DNA of 12,422 nucleotides from JBBAEA01 sp041656175 (GCA_041656175.1 JBBAEA010000107.1:1-12422), one strand, 5' to 3'. Shown: positions 1 to 7,976, counted from the stretch's first letter. The notes: generated from the sequence alone by a model not told the origin. Program-made: numbers and translations.

Positions 1-30
1 TTAAAAGACTGCTTTCTTTGGGGAAGGGGG

Positions 31-84
31 GTACGGGGGGAAACATCTTTTCTTTGGTACAAAGAAAAGGGTTTCCCCCCGTGC
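31..84. repeat. Long imperfect inverted repeat with G6/C6 arms
   Basis: An outer 12-bp arm (33-44, ACGGGGGGAAAC) pairs perfectly with 71-82. After a 2-nt/1-nt internal loop, a 10-bp inner arm (47-56) pairs with 60-69 around a 3-nt loop. Bases 31-32 and 83-84 add one G-C and one wobble pair. No T-run follows on either strand, so it is not a canonical Rho-independent terminator. It looks like an intergenic REP-type palindrome. Function is unknown. Confidence 0.75.
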
Positions 85-261
85 AAAGCTCTCGAGTGCT
101 GACTTAAATTTATACGTGAAGGCGCTTTGGTTTTTGACGACACTCAAACTTGCTGAGTAAGTTTTTCTTCCCCCAAAATGGCGTTTTTTTAAGCTATGGT
201 TGCGCTAACTTTATTTATATCGCCATAAATCCAATTTTATTTGTTTCTAAGCTTTTGCTTT

Positions 262-290
262 TTTACAATAGCTATCGTTTTGCTTAAAAA
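262..290 (+). promoter_or_regulatory. Candidate sigma70-type promoter for the TPR gene
   Basis: TTTACA at 262-267 matches the -35 consensus at five of six bases. It is followed by a 17-nt spacer and TAAAAA at 285-290, four of six against the -10 consensus. Transcription would start near 297 and give a leader of about 165 nt. AT-rich DNA yields such matches by chance, so this is only a candidate. Confidence 0.3.
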
Positions 291-449
291 ACCTCGTTTT
301 GCGAAGTTTAATTCACTGTTTTCGTTCGTGCCATTGCGCATCGTTTATGAAAATGGCTGTGGTGAACTTGAAAATTGGACAGATGGCTAGTCTCGGGTAA
401 ATTCGTTGATGGCGGCGAATGCTGATTTTTCCAAAAAAGCGACATGGAC

Positions 450-454
450 AGGAG
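450..454 (+). promoter_or_regulatory. Ribosome binding site that decides the TPR start
   Basis: AGGAG lies 6 nt before the ATG at 461, near-ideal spacing. The upstream in-frame ATG at 419 has only a weak G-rich stretch before it. The start is therefore placed at 461, which removes 14 residues from the longest open frame. Confidence 0.75.
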
Positions 455-460
455 TCTGGA

Positions 461-3400
461 ATGAGTAAAGAGCGGCAAGCGGAGATTTTGGAGCTACCTA
501 CTAGCGAAGAGAGCGACAAGTCGATGGCGCGGCGAGTGATTTTGGGGCGAAACACTGTAGAGCGGTACGTCGAGCGGCTAGAGAACGCGGCGCAGCACCT
601 CAAAATGGGACCAGAAGCGGCGGAAATCTATTGCGCTCTAGCGGAGCTGCGCGATGGCCTCATTGAAAACAACCTATCCCAGGCTCTTAGTTACTACACT
701 AAAGCCGTCGACGCCTTCTCACTGAGCAGGCCAGCGAACCTTGGTATGCGTCGCATCGCACGTGCTCGTCGCGAAGCCGATGTTGTCGTCAAGAGTTATG
801 AGAGAGAGCTACTGAATGCGTCGGAGCAGCGCAGCTATGCGCTTAAGACTGGGCTAGCGCGTTGTTACTTGCAACTGGAGAACAAAAGCGAAGAAGCTTT
901 ATCCTTACTCCAAAACGAGAAAGCCCTAGTCGAGGACTTGGACAGCGACTCTCAGACGGCCGACGGCCACAGTGAGCAAGAACAGCTTGTCGATTTTGAC
1001 GTAGAGCGCTTTTTCTTAATTGAGGATGCGCTTTGGGCAAAGGGAGATTGGGATGCTTATGAGCAACATCTGCGCGAAGCGTTGTCGGCGCAAACGACGG
1101 CTAGCGATTTCTCAAAACTCATCGAAACGCGACTCTTCTTTTTATATCGCTATATCTTAGCTGACGAAAAACAAAGCGATCTCCTCTTTGAACACTTGGC
1201 CAAAAAAGATGAACTCGACCCTGAACTCGTTGAGTATCATTTAGAGATTGCGGAGCGAAAAAATAATAGAGACGCCGTAGTCGAGATCTTATCGAAAGCG
1301 CTTGATGCGCCTGCTTGCAAAGAGTACCGTGCGCTTTATCGGCTCATCTTGGCCAACGTCGTTCATTACCAATACGAGGATCTTGGTCATGCGGCGAACA
1401 TATTGCGAGACGGCGTAGAAGAAGAACCAGACAACGCTTTGCTTGTCAGCGAGTTATTGGCACTGCAGCAAGAACGCGGTGACAAGGAGGCTTTGTTGCA
1501 GGCACTGACGCTCGGTCTAGATAGTCTTGAGACCGCAAACGCCAAAGCGCAAGCGCTCTACAAAATTGCGTGCATACTGCGCGATGAGCTTGAACAGGAT
1601 GAAGCGGCGCTAGAGCTCATTGTTGAGGCAAACGTTATTTGCCCAAGCCACGGTCCAAGCTTGCTCCTACTCAAAGAGCATTACCGCAAAGAGGAGCTTT
1701 GGTCCGAACTAGCCGAACTCTACGAGCAGGAACTACATTACGCCAAGATAAACGCGCTGGAAGACTACAGCCTCGAAGTCTTCATCGATAAGTTATCGCA
1801 GTTGGCCGAAATCTACGAATACCGCTTGGGTTATCACCTCAAAGCGTTTGGAAGCTACCAGCAGTTGCTAGCGCACAAAGCCGACGATCTTGCAGCACTC
1901 AAGGGTGCAGCGCGCATGACGGCGTCGATAGGGAACTGGACCGAGCTCTTGCAACTCTATGCCAAAGCAGAGAACTGCACACAAGATAAGCGCGAGCATG
2001 TCTACCTTTTGGAGCGCATCGCCGATATCGCCGAGAACTACCTCAACGACGATGACACGGCCTGCACCGCACTAGAAGCCGTTATACTCTTAGAGCCGCA
2101 ACGCCAAAGCGCTATTACGAACTTAGCCCGCATTTACTGGCGCCTTGAGCGATACGAAGAGCTGATCAAACTTAACGACGCGGAAGTCGAGTTTGCGGGT
2201 AGCGCCGAGTACAAAGCAACACTCCTGTGCGTTAGTGGAGACATCGCGAGGGAGAGACTCTCCAACGAGATGCTGGCCATACAATATTTTGAACGCGCCC
2301 GAGCGCTGGATCCCAAATCGCGTAAGGCCAACGAAGCACTACTGGATTGCTACGAAAACCAAGAAGCTTGGGAAAAGATCCTACAACTGCTCAAAGCACA
2401 GATCGAAGTTTTAAGCGACGCTAGCCTCAAGTGTGCGAAGTTGCACCGCATGGCCGAGATCTATGAAAACTACATCGACGAACCCGAAAAAGCGATCGAC
2501 TCCTACGAGCGCTGCTTGGAGCTCAAGCCTACGGATCTCATCGCGCAAGCTGCGCTACTTGAGCACTACAAGAGCGTGAACGACTACAACGCCGTAATCC
2601 GCATTATGATGTCACAAGCCCAAGCGCAGGATGAAAACAGCGACAGCCCGTTGTGGCTCTCACTCTTTCGCATTGGCCAGATCTACCAGTTTAGGCTGCA
2701 CAACAACGACAAAGCAAGCGAGCTCTACCAACGGGCATGCAACGAGAACCCCGATCATTACCTTGTCTTTAAGAGCTGCTACGAACTGCAAAAAACTTGT
2801 AAAAACTGCGATGAACTCCAATCGTTTTTACTCCAAACTCTCGAAAAATGCAGCAACGACGCCGTTAAATCTGCCATCTACTTAGCCCTAGCAGACATCG
2901 ATCTCGCGCAGCTAAAAGATGACGACTCCGCCCTAACCCGCGCGAGCGCTGCACTGCAAAGCGCTGAAAGTATCACTGGCTACAAGCGCATCTACAGCAA
3001 TATCTTGGCTCCCGCTTATGCACAGCAAGGACGCTGGACAGAGCGCCTTTTACTCGCAAGCGCCGAACAGCAATGCGATGAAGAGCAAAAACACGGACTG
3101 CTCGGCGCCATCGCCCTGAGCTTCCCACCCGAAATTCGAGAGCGCGCCCACGAGATCCTTTGCGGCCTTGAGCCCAACGACGAAACACGCATGCTCTGGG
3201 CCAGTCTTAGCCCCGCGCAGCGACCAAGCATACACCGCGTTCACGCCGATTTGCTTACAGGTTCCAGCCACGACGCCCAAGATTTGCGGCGCTGGGTTAG
3301 TATTCAAAAACTTCTAGAGGGCAAAATCAGCGACCCCACCCAAGAGCTGCTCCCCGATGATCGCGACGAAAACATGTCTTATCGCCCTGATCTGGAACTG

Positions 3401-5566
3401 CTAGCCTCGTACTTTGAAATCTTTGAGAAGTGGCACAAGCTCCTTGAAGTGCTCAGTGTACAAGAAGAAAATACACGAAACGAGCAAGAACGCATTCAAG
3501 TCATTATACAACGAGCTTGGATCTTAACGAAAATTCAACAACCCCAAGAAGCCCTCAAATCTATACAAGAAGCCTGCGTCGCCTGCTCCTACGCCAACCC
3601 CATGCGTCTATCGCTCTACGACTATCTCAAGCAACAAGAAGACTGGGACTTCCTCGTCGAGCAAATCCGACAACACATCATCAACTGCGATGACCCCAGC
3701 CTCAAGTCTGAGCTCTGGCAACGACTCTCCGAAATATACGACGTCGGTCTTGACAAACAAGATGAGTCACTGCGCTGCCTAGATCAAGCCTACCGCGAGG
3801 ACCCCAAAGACGGAAAACTGCTAACCGCTATCGCCCAATTGGCCGGTAAAATTGGCGAAATTGCCATCGCAAGAAGAGCGCTCGATGACTATTTACAGTT
3901 CCACCAGCCATCGGTCGAAGAACAAATAAAACTGGCTCCAAAGATGCTAGAGCTGCATTTTATGCATGAAGGCGGAAACAAAGCCGAAGTATTGATGTAT
4001 TTTGAGCGACTTGCCGTACAATCGGCGGATGCCAGAGAGATTCTAGAAGTGCTCGCGAAATGCCACGCCATCGCGGGCGACCCCGCAAAAGCAGCCGAAA
4101 TTATCCTGCGCCTCATGCGCATACCCTTTGAGAGCGAAGACATCGAACTATGGCTTATTCTCTGTGACCTCTACGCTGAAAAACTCAATCAAGCGCCAAA
4201 GGCCGAAGACCTACTCTGGAGTCTGTTCGCACGCTTCCCCGAGCGAAGCGAAATCTTCAAAAAACTCGACGCCACCTACCAAAGCCGCGAAGAGCGCAGA
4301 ATCTTAGTCGAAAACATCAAAACCCACATCAACGATGGCGACGCTTTTAGCAAACAACCCGAACTTGCCCGCAAATACCTCGGTTTTGCCGCACAAATAC
4401 TAGGTTCCGAACTCGGAATTTGGCAGGAAGCCCAAGACCTGTACAGCGAGGCTATCGCAAAAGCCGAAATTCCCCAGCCAGACTTAGTGAAAAACCGCGC
4501 TTACGCTCGCTGTCGCATACCTGGCGAAGCAAAAAGTGCATACGCCGAATTTAGCGAATTGATCGTCACTAATCCATTTGACGAAGACATCATCCGCGCG
4601 GCCATCGAGATTTGTCGACGCAACGAAGCCATCGACCGCGAACGCATACTGCAACAAATCGCCAAAACCTTCATCCCCGAACGCGGCATACACCTAGAAA
4701 ACCAACCCGTTCGCCCAAAAGTCGACATCAACCGCGCCATCCCCGCCGCCGTTCTACAAAAACACCTCATCGACCCACAACTAGCCCTCGTTCAAGAACT
4801 ACTCCACGAAGCCCTCCCCATACTCGACTCCCTATTCAAGGAACAACTCCCCAGACGCTCCCTACTCGGCGGTTCTCGCACTCGCAGCCCCGAAATTCAA
4901 GCCCTATTCAACTCCACCACCGCCGCCCTAAACCTCGGAAACGTCCGCGTCTACCTCGCCCACGACAGCTCACCCGTCCCCATGGTCTTCGACAACCCCA
5001 ACGCATTTTGGCTCCCCACCGACCACTGGGAAGGCGCGAGCGAAGCCGAAAAGCGACACTGGGCCGCCTACGCCTCTGGCCTACTCTGGACTAGCCTCAG
5101 CCGCGTCGTTCACTACGATATGAAAGAGCTCTGGCATACCCTCGACGCCGCATATTACCTAACCAACGCCAACTGTATCCAAGAACGAAACGCGCTAAGC
5201 CTCGATTTCGCCGAACGCATCAAATCCCCTTGGCTGCGCCGCGAACGCAAAGAAATTGCCCGCATCATCGACGAAACCACGCCCGAAAAACTCCCGCTCA
5301 ACTCCGCCCCCGCTTGGAAAACCGCCATCTACGCCACCGCCGACCGCGCCGCCCTCCTATTCTCAGGCGATCTCTCGACCTCCTTCACCGCCCTACTCGC
5401 CGCCGAAGTCTGGGACAAATCCCGCATGGACCGCCAAGCCCTACTCGAACGACTCCAAAAATCCCCCCGCCTGCAGGCACTCATCCGTTTCGCCCTCTCC
5501 GACGACTACTTGCAACTTCGCTATTACGCTGGACTTGCTGCACGACCCAGCGAAATCAGCGGATAA
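461..5566 (+). CDS. Giant tetratricopeptide-repeat protein
   Basis: The product is 1701 residues with no signal peptide or membrane segment, so probably cytoplasmic. Most of it (about residues 80-1400) is degenerate TPR-like helical hairpins, with phrases such as LAEIYE, ARIYWRLERYEELIKL, AEIYENYIDEPEKAIDSYER and LSEIYD near residues 450, 550, 665 and 1085. Many units follow the pattern aromatic-E-x-x-L-x-x-P typical of TPR helix B and the linker. The last 290 residues (from about 1413) carry no recognisable TPR and form a separate domain ending near FALSDDYLQLRYYAGLA. I recall similar C-terminal ends in large myxobacterial TPR proteins but cannot name the domain. TPR arrays act as protein-interaction scaffolds; the partner is unknown. 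The coding strand becomes strikingly C-rich toward the 3' end. The gene converges on the lipoprotein gene. Confidence 0.9.
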   Translation: MSKERQAEILELPTSEESDKSMARRVILGRNTVERYVERLENAAQHLKMGPEAAEIYCALAELRDGLIENNLSQALSYYTKAVDAFSLSRPANLGMRRIARARREADVVVKSYERELLNASEQRSYALKTGLARCYLQLENKSEEALSLLQNEKALVEDLDSDSQTADGHSEQEQLVDFDVERFFLIEDALWAKGDWDAYEQHLREALSAQTTASDFSKLIETRLFFLYRYILADEKQSDLLFEHLAKKDELDPELVEYHLEIAERKNNRDAVVEILSKALDAPACKEYRALYRLILANVVHYQYEDLGHAANILRDGVEEEPDNALLVSELLALQQERGDKEALLQALTLGLDSLETANAKAQALYKIACILRDELEQDEAALELIVEANVICPSHGPSLLLLKEHYRKEELWSELAELYEQELHYAKINALEDYSLEVFIDKLSQLAEIYEYRLGYHLKAFGSYQQLLAHKADDLAALKGAARMTASIGNWTELLQLYAKAENCTQDKREHVYLLERIADIAENYLNDDDTACTALEAVILLEPQRQSAITNLARIYWRLERYEELIKLNDAEVEFAGSAEYKATLLCVSGDIARERLSNEMLAIQYFERARALDPKSRKANEALLDCYENQEAWEKILQLLKAQIEVLSDASLKCAKLHRMAEIYENYIDEPEKAIDSYERCLELKPTDLIAQAALLEHYKSVNDYNAVIRIMMSQAQAQDENSDSPLWLSLFRIGQIYQFRLHNNDKASELYQRACNENPDHYLVFKSCYELQKTCKNCDELQSFLLQTLEKCSNDAVKSAIYLALADIDLAQLKDDDSALTRASAALQSAESITGYKRIYSNILAPAYAQQGRWTERLLLASAEQQCDEEQKHGLLGAIALSFPPEIRERAHEILCGLEPNDETRMLWASLSPAQRPSIHRVHADLLTGSSHDAQDLRRWVSIQKLLEGKISDPTQELLPDDRDENMSYRPDLELLASYFEIFEKWHKLLEVLSVQEENTRNEQERIQVIIQRAWILTKIQQPQEALKSIQEACVACSYANPMRLSLYDYLKQQEDWDFLVEQIRQHIINCDDPSLKSELWQRLSEIYDVGLDKQDESLRCLDQAYREDPKDGKLLTAIAQLAGKIGEIAIARRALDDYLQFHQPSVEEQIKLAPKMLELHFMHEGGNKAEVLMYFERLAVQSADAREILEVLAKCHAIAGDPAKAAEIILRLMRIPFESEDIELWLILCDLYAEKLNQAPKAEDLLWSLFARFPERSEIFKKLDATYQSREERRILVENIKTHINDGDAFSKQPELARKYLGFAAQILGSELGIWQEAQDLYSEAIAKAEIPQPDLVKNRAYARCRIPGEAKSAYAEFSELIVTNPFDEDIIRAAIEICRRNEAIDRERILQQIAKTFIPERGIHLENQPVRPKVDINRAIPAAVLQKHLIDPQLALVQELLHEALPILDSLFKEQLPRRSLLGGSRTRSPEIQALFNSTTAALNLGNVRVYLAHDSSPVPMVFDNPNAFWLPTDHWEGASEAEKRHWAAYASGLLWTSLSRVVHYDMKELWHTLDAAYYLTNANCIQERNALSLDFAERIKSPWLRRERKEIARIIDETTPEKLPLNSAPAWKTAIYATADRAALLFSGDLSTSFTALLAAEVWDKSRMDRQALLERLQKSPRLQALIRFALSDDYLQLRYYAGLAARPSEISG

Positions 5567-5606
5567 ACTCGGTCTTGATAAAATAAAATTTCCCCCTTTT
5601 CTTGAA

Positions 5607-5626
5607 GGGGGGCAAGCATGCCCCCC
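5607..5626. repeat. Perfect 8-bp G/C hairpin after the TPR gene
   Basis: GGGGGGCA (5607-5614), a 4-nt loop, then TGCCCCCC (5619-5626). An alternative stem uses CCCCCTT upstream (5592-5598) with AAGGGGG (5605-5611). On the minus strand that alternative is followed by an A/T-rich run (about 5577-5591), so it could weakly stop leftward transcription. No T-tract follows on the plus strand. Confidence 0.6.
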
Positions 5627-5646
5627 TACGCGCGGGCTTCCTCGCT

Positions 5647-5729
5647 GAATTCGACAATTCACGCTTTATTTTGTGCGATGTTTCGCCTATTCGGCGAACC
5701 ATCGCACAAAATGCGTTCATTGCGAATTC
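5647..5729. repeat. 83-bp imperfect palindrome with a strong core hairpin
   Basis: The core is a perfect 13-bp arm (5668-5680, ATTTTGTGCGATG) matched at 5700-5712. One mismatch follows, then a 6-bp inner stem (TTCGCC 5682-5687 with GGCGAA 5693-5698) and a 5-nt loop. Outside the core the flanks remain partly complementary, ending in GAATTC at both 5647 and 5724. It could form a cruciform or RNA hairpin. It is probably an intergenic REP-type element; no function is shown. Confidence 0.75.
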
Positions 5730-5997
5730 CGCTCGGCGATCCCGCGCTACCCCCCCCCCACGAAAAAGCTTGCCTTTCATACAGGTGAATTTGTACTCTT
5801 GGGACTAGCACTCAAAGCTAAGCCCAGCGACAAGGCCTCTGGAATCCCTCTTTTCTTGTAATGTTCGCTAACATGTATAAAAGCGACATTAAGGATGCTC
5901 TGATTAATGCAAAATCAGTCCTAAAAAAGCTAATGAAAGTTAAGAGACTTAGGTGAGTCTTCAAAATAAAAGTCAATAGAATCAATTCCCTACACAC

Positions 5998-6029
5998 AAA
6001 AATGGGTTCCAAGGGCGAAAGCCCTTGGA
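5998..6029 (-). terminator. Terminator-like hairpin after the lipoprotein gene
   Basis: Read on the minus strand, a 9-bp stem (6029-6021 with 6016-6008) closes a 4-nt loop. Six bases later comes a run of five T (6002-5998). It lies about 40 nt beyond the TAA at 6069-6071. It would work as a Rho-independent terminator, although the gap to the T-run is a little long. It sits inside the MITE-like element, so the terminator may have arrived with the insertion. Confidence 0.5.
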
Positions 6030-6037
6030 CGGGGTTT

Positions 6038-6072
6038 GGGGCGGTAGCCCCAATTAATCAGAGCATCCTTAA
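6038..6072 (-). repeat. Dispersed repeat end, copy A
   Basis: On the minus strand this 35-bp block starts TTAAGGATGCTCTGATT and ends in the hairpin GGGGCTACCGCCCC. It matches 12253-12287 at 32 of 35 positions with no gaps. It forms the right-hand end of the MITE-like element. Confidence 0.75.
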
Positions 6073-7802
6073 AGCACAATATCTGCTGCGCAGCGAAAAC
6101 CGATAGTTGTTTTACCACGCTCAAACGATGACTCGTAGCTGCGGCTAGTTGTGCGCAATCGATATCCCCAATCACCCCAGGAACCACCGCGAATAACATG
6201 TCCCAAATTGCTATGCTCGGGGTCCGTCGGATTCGTCACGGGATCGGCGCTATAATCTCCATAAAAATCATTTACCCACTCCCAAACATTCCCAGCCATA
6301 TCATATAAACCATCAGGCGACATTCCCAATGGGAACTGATCCACCGGCGATGTAGCATCATAACTCTCATAACAGTCGTCCCAATAACAGTTTGCCTTGG
6401 CTGTGTTGTACTCCCAATTTTCTTCGCAACCCGACAACCACAATCGAGGACATCCATTCCCCCAAGGGTAGCGAATCTGCTTCTCCCCCTTAGCTGCGCG
6501 CTCCCACTCGGCTTCAGTGGGTAAACGCCCACCTGCCCATGTACAATATGTCTTTGCTTGCTCCCAACCTACGCAGTTTATAGGATATCTCTCTTTCGCT
6601 AATTCCCCGTATGTACAGTGTTCACTCGTAGCGGGCACTTCACATGCTCCCGCATCGACACATCGTTTATACGAAGCCACCGTCACCAAATAGCGATCTA
6701 TTTTATAAGCACTCAACGTGACTTCGTGCACAGGTATTTCAGAGTCTATGAAATGTGTAACGCCATCTTCAGGCGCACCCATCATAAAGCGCGTAGAATC
6801 TCCTGTTGCTGGAATTCTGATGCGTTCTGGCGTCTTGCAATCGTCTCCCAGCCAATTAGGCGGACAAGCGCTGCATTCATTAACAGCTACACATCGTTGA
6901 CCATTTTCACAGCGAGGGTCACATAAGGGTCTAACGCAAGTATTCCCAAACCAACCCGCAGTGCAGCTGCAAACATTGGGCTCCGTACATGTCCCACCAT
7001 TTTGGCAAACAAATTCACATATTGCTGTTTGGCAGTCATCCCCCGTCCAAAGATGGTCGCAAGTGCATGTATTTGGCGCTGTACACGTTTTATGCGCTCC
7101 ACACTCAGGATCACAAACAGGCGTCAAGCATGTCTCGCCGCTCCAGCCCGCGGCGCAGCTACAAACATTGGGCGCCGTGCATTTACCACCATTATTGCAT
7201 GCCTTATCACATATCGCCGTCTTGCAATCGCTACCCGTCCAACCCATGTTACATTGGCACTCATTCGGAGCTATGCAACTTTGATTTTCCCCGCAATCGG
7301 GCTTGCATACTGGCTCTTCACACGTCTGGCCTGTATAAAAAGGGCTGCATGTACATACATTTGGCGACGTACATGCGCCGCCGTTTCGACATACAAAGGC
7401 ACAAACAGGCTTCTTGCAATCATTTCCAATCCAGCCATCTTTGCATTTACACACATTAGGGGCGATACACTCCTGATTCTCGCCACAAGTCGGGTCGCAA
7501 ACGGGTATCTCGCAAGTAGCACCTTCCCAGCCCTCGGCACATGTACAAACATTGGGAGTCAAGCAAATGCCGCCATTTTTGCACTCTACTTCGCAGACCG
7601 AAATATCACAATTGCTTCCTTCCCAACCTGCACGGCAACCACATACTTCAGGTGCCGTACAAACTCTATTTCCCGTGCATTCGACATTACAAATCGGCAG
7701 ATCACATCGCTCTCCCTTCCAGCCTGCTTCACAAACACATTGATGGCTTTCAGAGCATGTTCCGTGAACACAGGCGGGTGTACAAACTGCTTTATCACAC
7801 AT
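6069..7802 (-). CDS. EGF-repeat protein with C-terminal FGE-like domain (3' part of split gene)
   Basis: This 577-codon frame follows the TAG at 7814-7812 in the same frame; the ATG at 7802 is merely the first Met after it and has no convincing ribosome binding site. Residues 2-322 are ten EGF-like repeats plus the tail of an eleventh, with Cys spacing C-x3-C-x5-C-x5-C-x-C-x8-C. Residues about 328-575 are an FGE-sulfatase-type domain with RLPTEAEW (426-433), YPWG, DMAGNVWEW (501-509), RGGSW (538-542) and GFRCA (568-572). The Cys pair that follows RGGS in true FGEs is absent here (Gly-Asp-Trp-Gly-Tyr follows RGGSW), so formylglycine synthesis is not expected. Without the upstream part it has no signal peptide, and disulfide-rich repeats would not fold in the cytoplasm. 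Confidence 0.75.
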   Translation of the reverse strand: MCDKAVCTPACVHGTCSESHQCVCEAGWKGERCDLPICNVECTGNRVCTAPEVCGCRAGWEGSNCDISVCEVECKNGGICLTPNVCTCAEGWEGATCEIPVCDPTCGENQECIAPNVCKCKDGWIGNDCKKPVCAFVCRNGGACTSPNVCTCSPFYTGQTCEEPVCKPDCGENQSCIAPNECQCNMGWTGSDCKTAICDKACNNGGKCTAPNVCSCAAGWSGETCLTPVCDPECGAHKTCTAPNTCTCDHLWTGDDCQTAICEFVCQNGGTCTEPNVCSCTAGWFGNTCVRPLCDPRCENGQRCVAVNECSACPPNWLGDDCKTPERIRIPATGDSTRFMMGAPEDGVTHFIDSEIPVHEVTLSAYKIDRYLVTVASYKRCVDAGACEVPATSEHCTYGELAKERYPINCVGWEQAKTYCTWAGGRLPTEAEWERAAKGEKQIRYPWGNGCPRLWLSGCEENWEYNTAKANCYWDDCYESYDATSPVDQFPLGMSPDGLYDMAGNVWEWVNDFYGDYSADPVTNPTDPEHSNLGHVIRGGSWGDWGYRLRTTSRSYESSFERGKTTIGFRCAADIVL

Positions 7803-7976
7803 TGTGCCAGTCTAAGTGTCCGTGCAATTATAAGTATTTGGTGCCGTACAACGACCACCATTTTGACAGCTAAAGTTGCAGATCGCTGTGTTACAAGTAG
7901 GGCCAATCCAGCCTTCTGCACATGTGCAAACATTTGGCGCAGTACAAATTCCAGAATTTAAGCATTCCCTAGTACA
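6837..7976 (-). repeat. Twelve tandem EGF-like repeats, period about 96 bp
   Basis: Twelve units of about 32 residues each carry six Cys and usually end C-x-C-x-x-GW-x-G-x-x-C. Units 5-12 alternate. Odd units have NGG after the second Cys and end in G-x-TC. Even units start (D/K)P-x-C-(G/E) and end in (D/S/N)DC. This gives a higher-order period of 64 residues (192 bp). Unit 2 lacks a Cys (Tyr instead) and carries TAG for its Trp. Unit 7 has Tyr for Trp. Confidence 0.85.

Larger units (their letters stand above)
85..460. other. AT-rich intergenic leader, no gene seen
   Basis: This stretch upstream of the TPR gene is AT-rich with several T runs (for example 184-190). I see no credible gene. 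A 17-codon ORF at 347-400 has no ribosome binding site. A weak 6-bp AT stem (146-151 with 159-164) is followed by T residues but is too weak to call a terminator. A possible promoter at 262-290 is listed separately. Confidence 0.6.
5567..6068. other. Convergent intergenic region rich in palindromes
   Basis: This 500-bp gap separates the stop codons of two convergent genes. It contains a G6/C6 hairpin (5607-5626), an 83-bp imperfect palindrome (5647-5729), a run of ten C (5750-5759) and a MITE-like element beginning at 5889. Between 5760 and 5888 I see nothing distinctive. No credible coding frame is present; the short ORFs cross the palindromes and have no ribosome binding site. Confidence 0.7.
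5889..6072. mobile_element. MITE-like element with TTAA duplications and 16-bp TIRs
   Basis: TTAA occurs at both borders (5889-5892 and 6069-6072). Directly inside are perfect 16-bp inverted repeats, GGATGCTCTGATTAAT at 5893-5908 and its reverse complement at 6053-6068. The 176-bp interior has no coding frame. It holds two hairpins, one with a GAAA tetraloop (6008-6029) and one G4C/GC4 (6038-6051). The layout fits a non-autonomous transposable element inserted at TTAA. The right border overlaps the TAA stop of the adjacent minus-strand gene, so the insertion left that gene's end intact. A related right-hand end occurs at 12253-12287. The family is not identified. Confidence 0.6.

Noticed and set aside
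347..400. 17-codon ORF before the TPR gene
   Set aside because: It has no ribosome binding site and no recognisable peptide. It could be a leader peptide, but nothing supports that.
419..460. Upstream ATG for the TPR protein
   Set aside because: Its ribosome binding site is poor, whereas AGGAG at ideal spacing precedes the ATG at 461.
4612..5094. 160-codon plus-strand frame rich in Arg, Pro and Thr
   Set aside because: It lies out of frame inside the TPR gene; its length reflects the C-rich composition, which lacks stop codons.
5556..5861. Several short ORFs on both strands in the convergent gap
   Set aside because: They run through palindromes and a C10 run, lack ribosome binding sites and overlap one another.
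7002..7961. 319-codon plus-strand open frame opposite the EGF repeats
   Set aside because: It is the antisense shadow of the periodic Cys codons, has no ribosome binding site and no recognisable domain. The minus strand encodes clear EGF repeats here.
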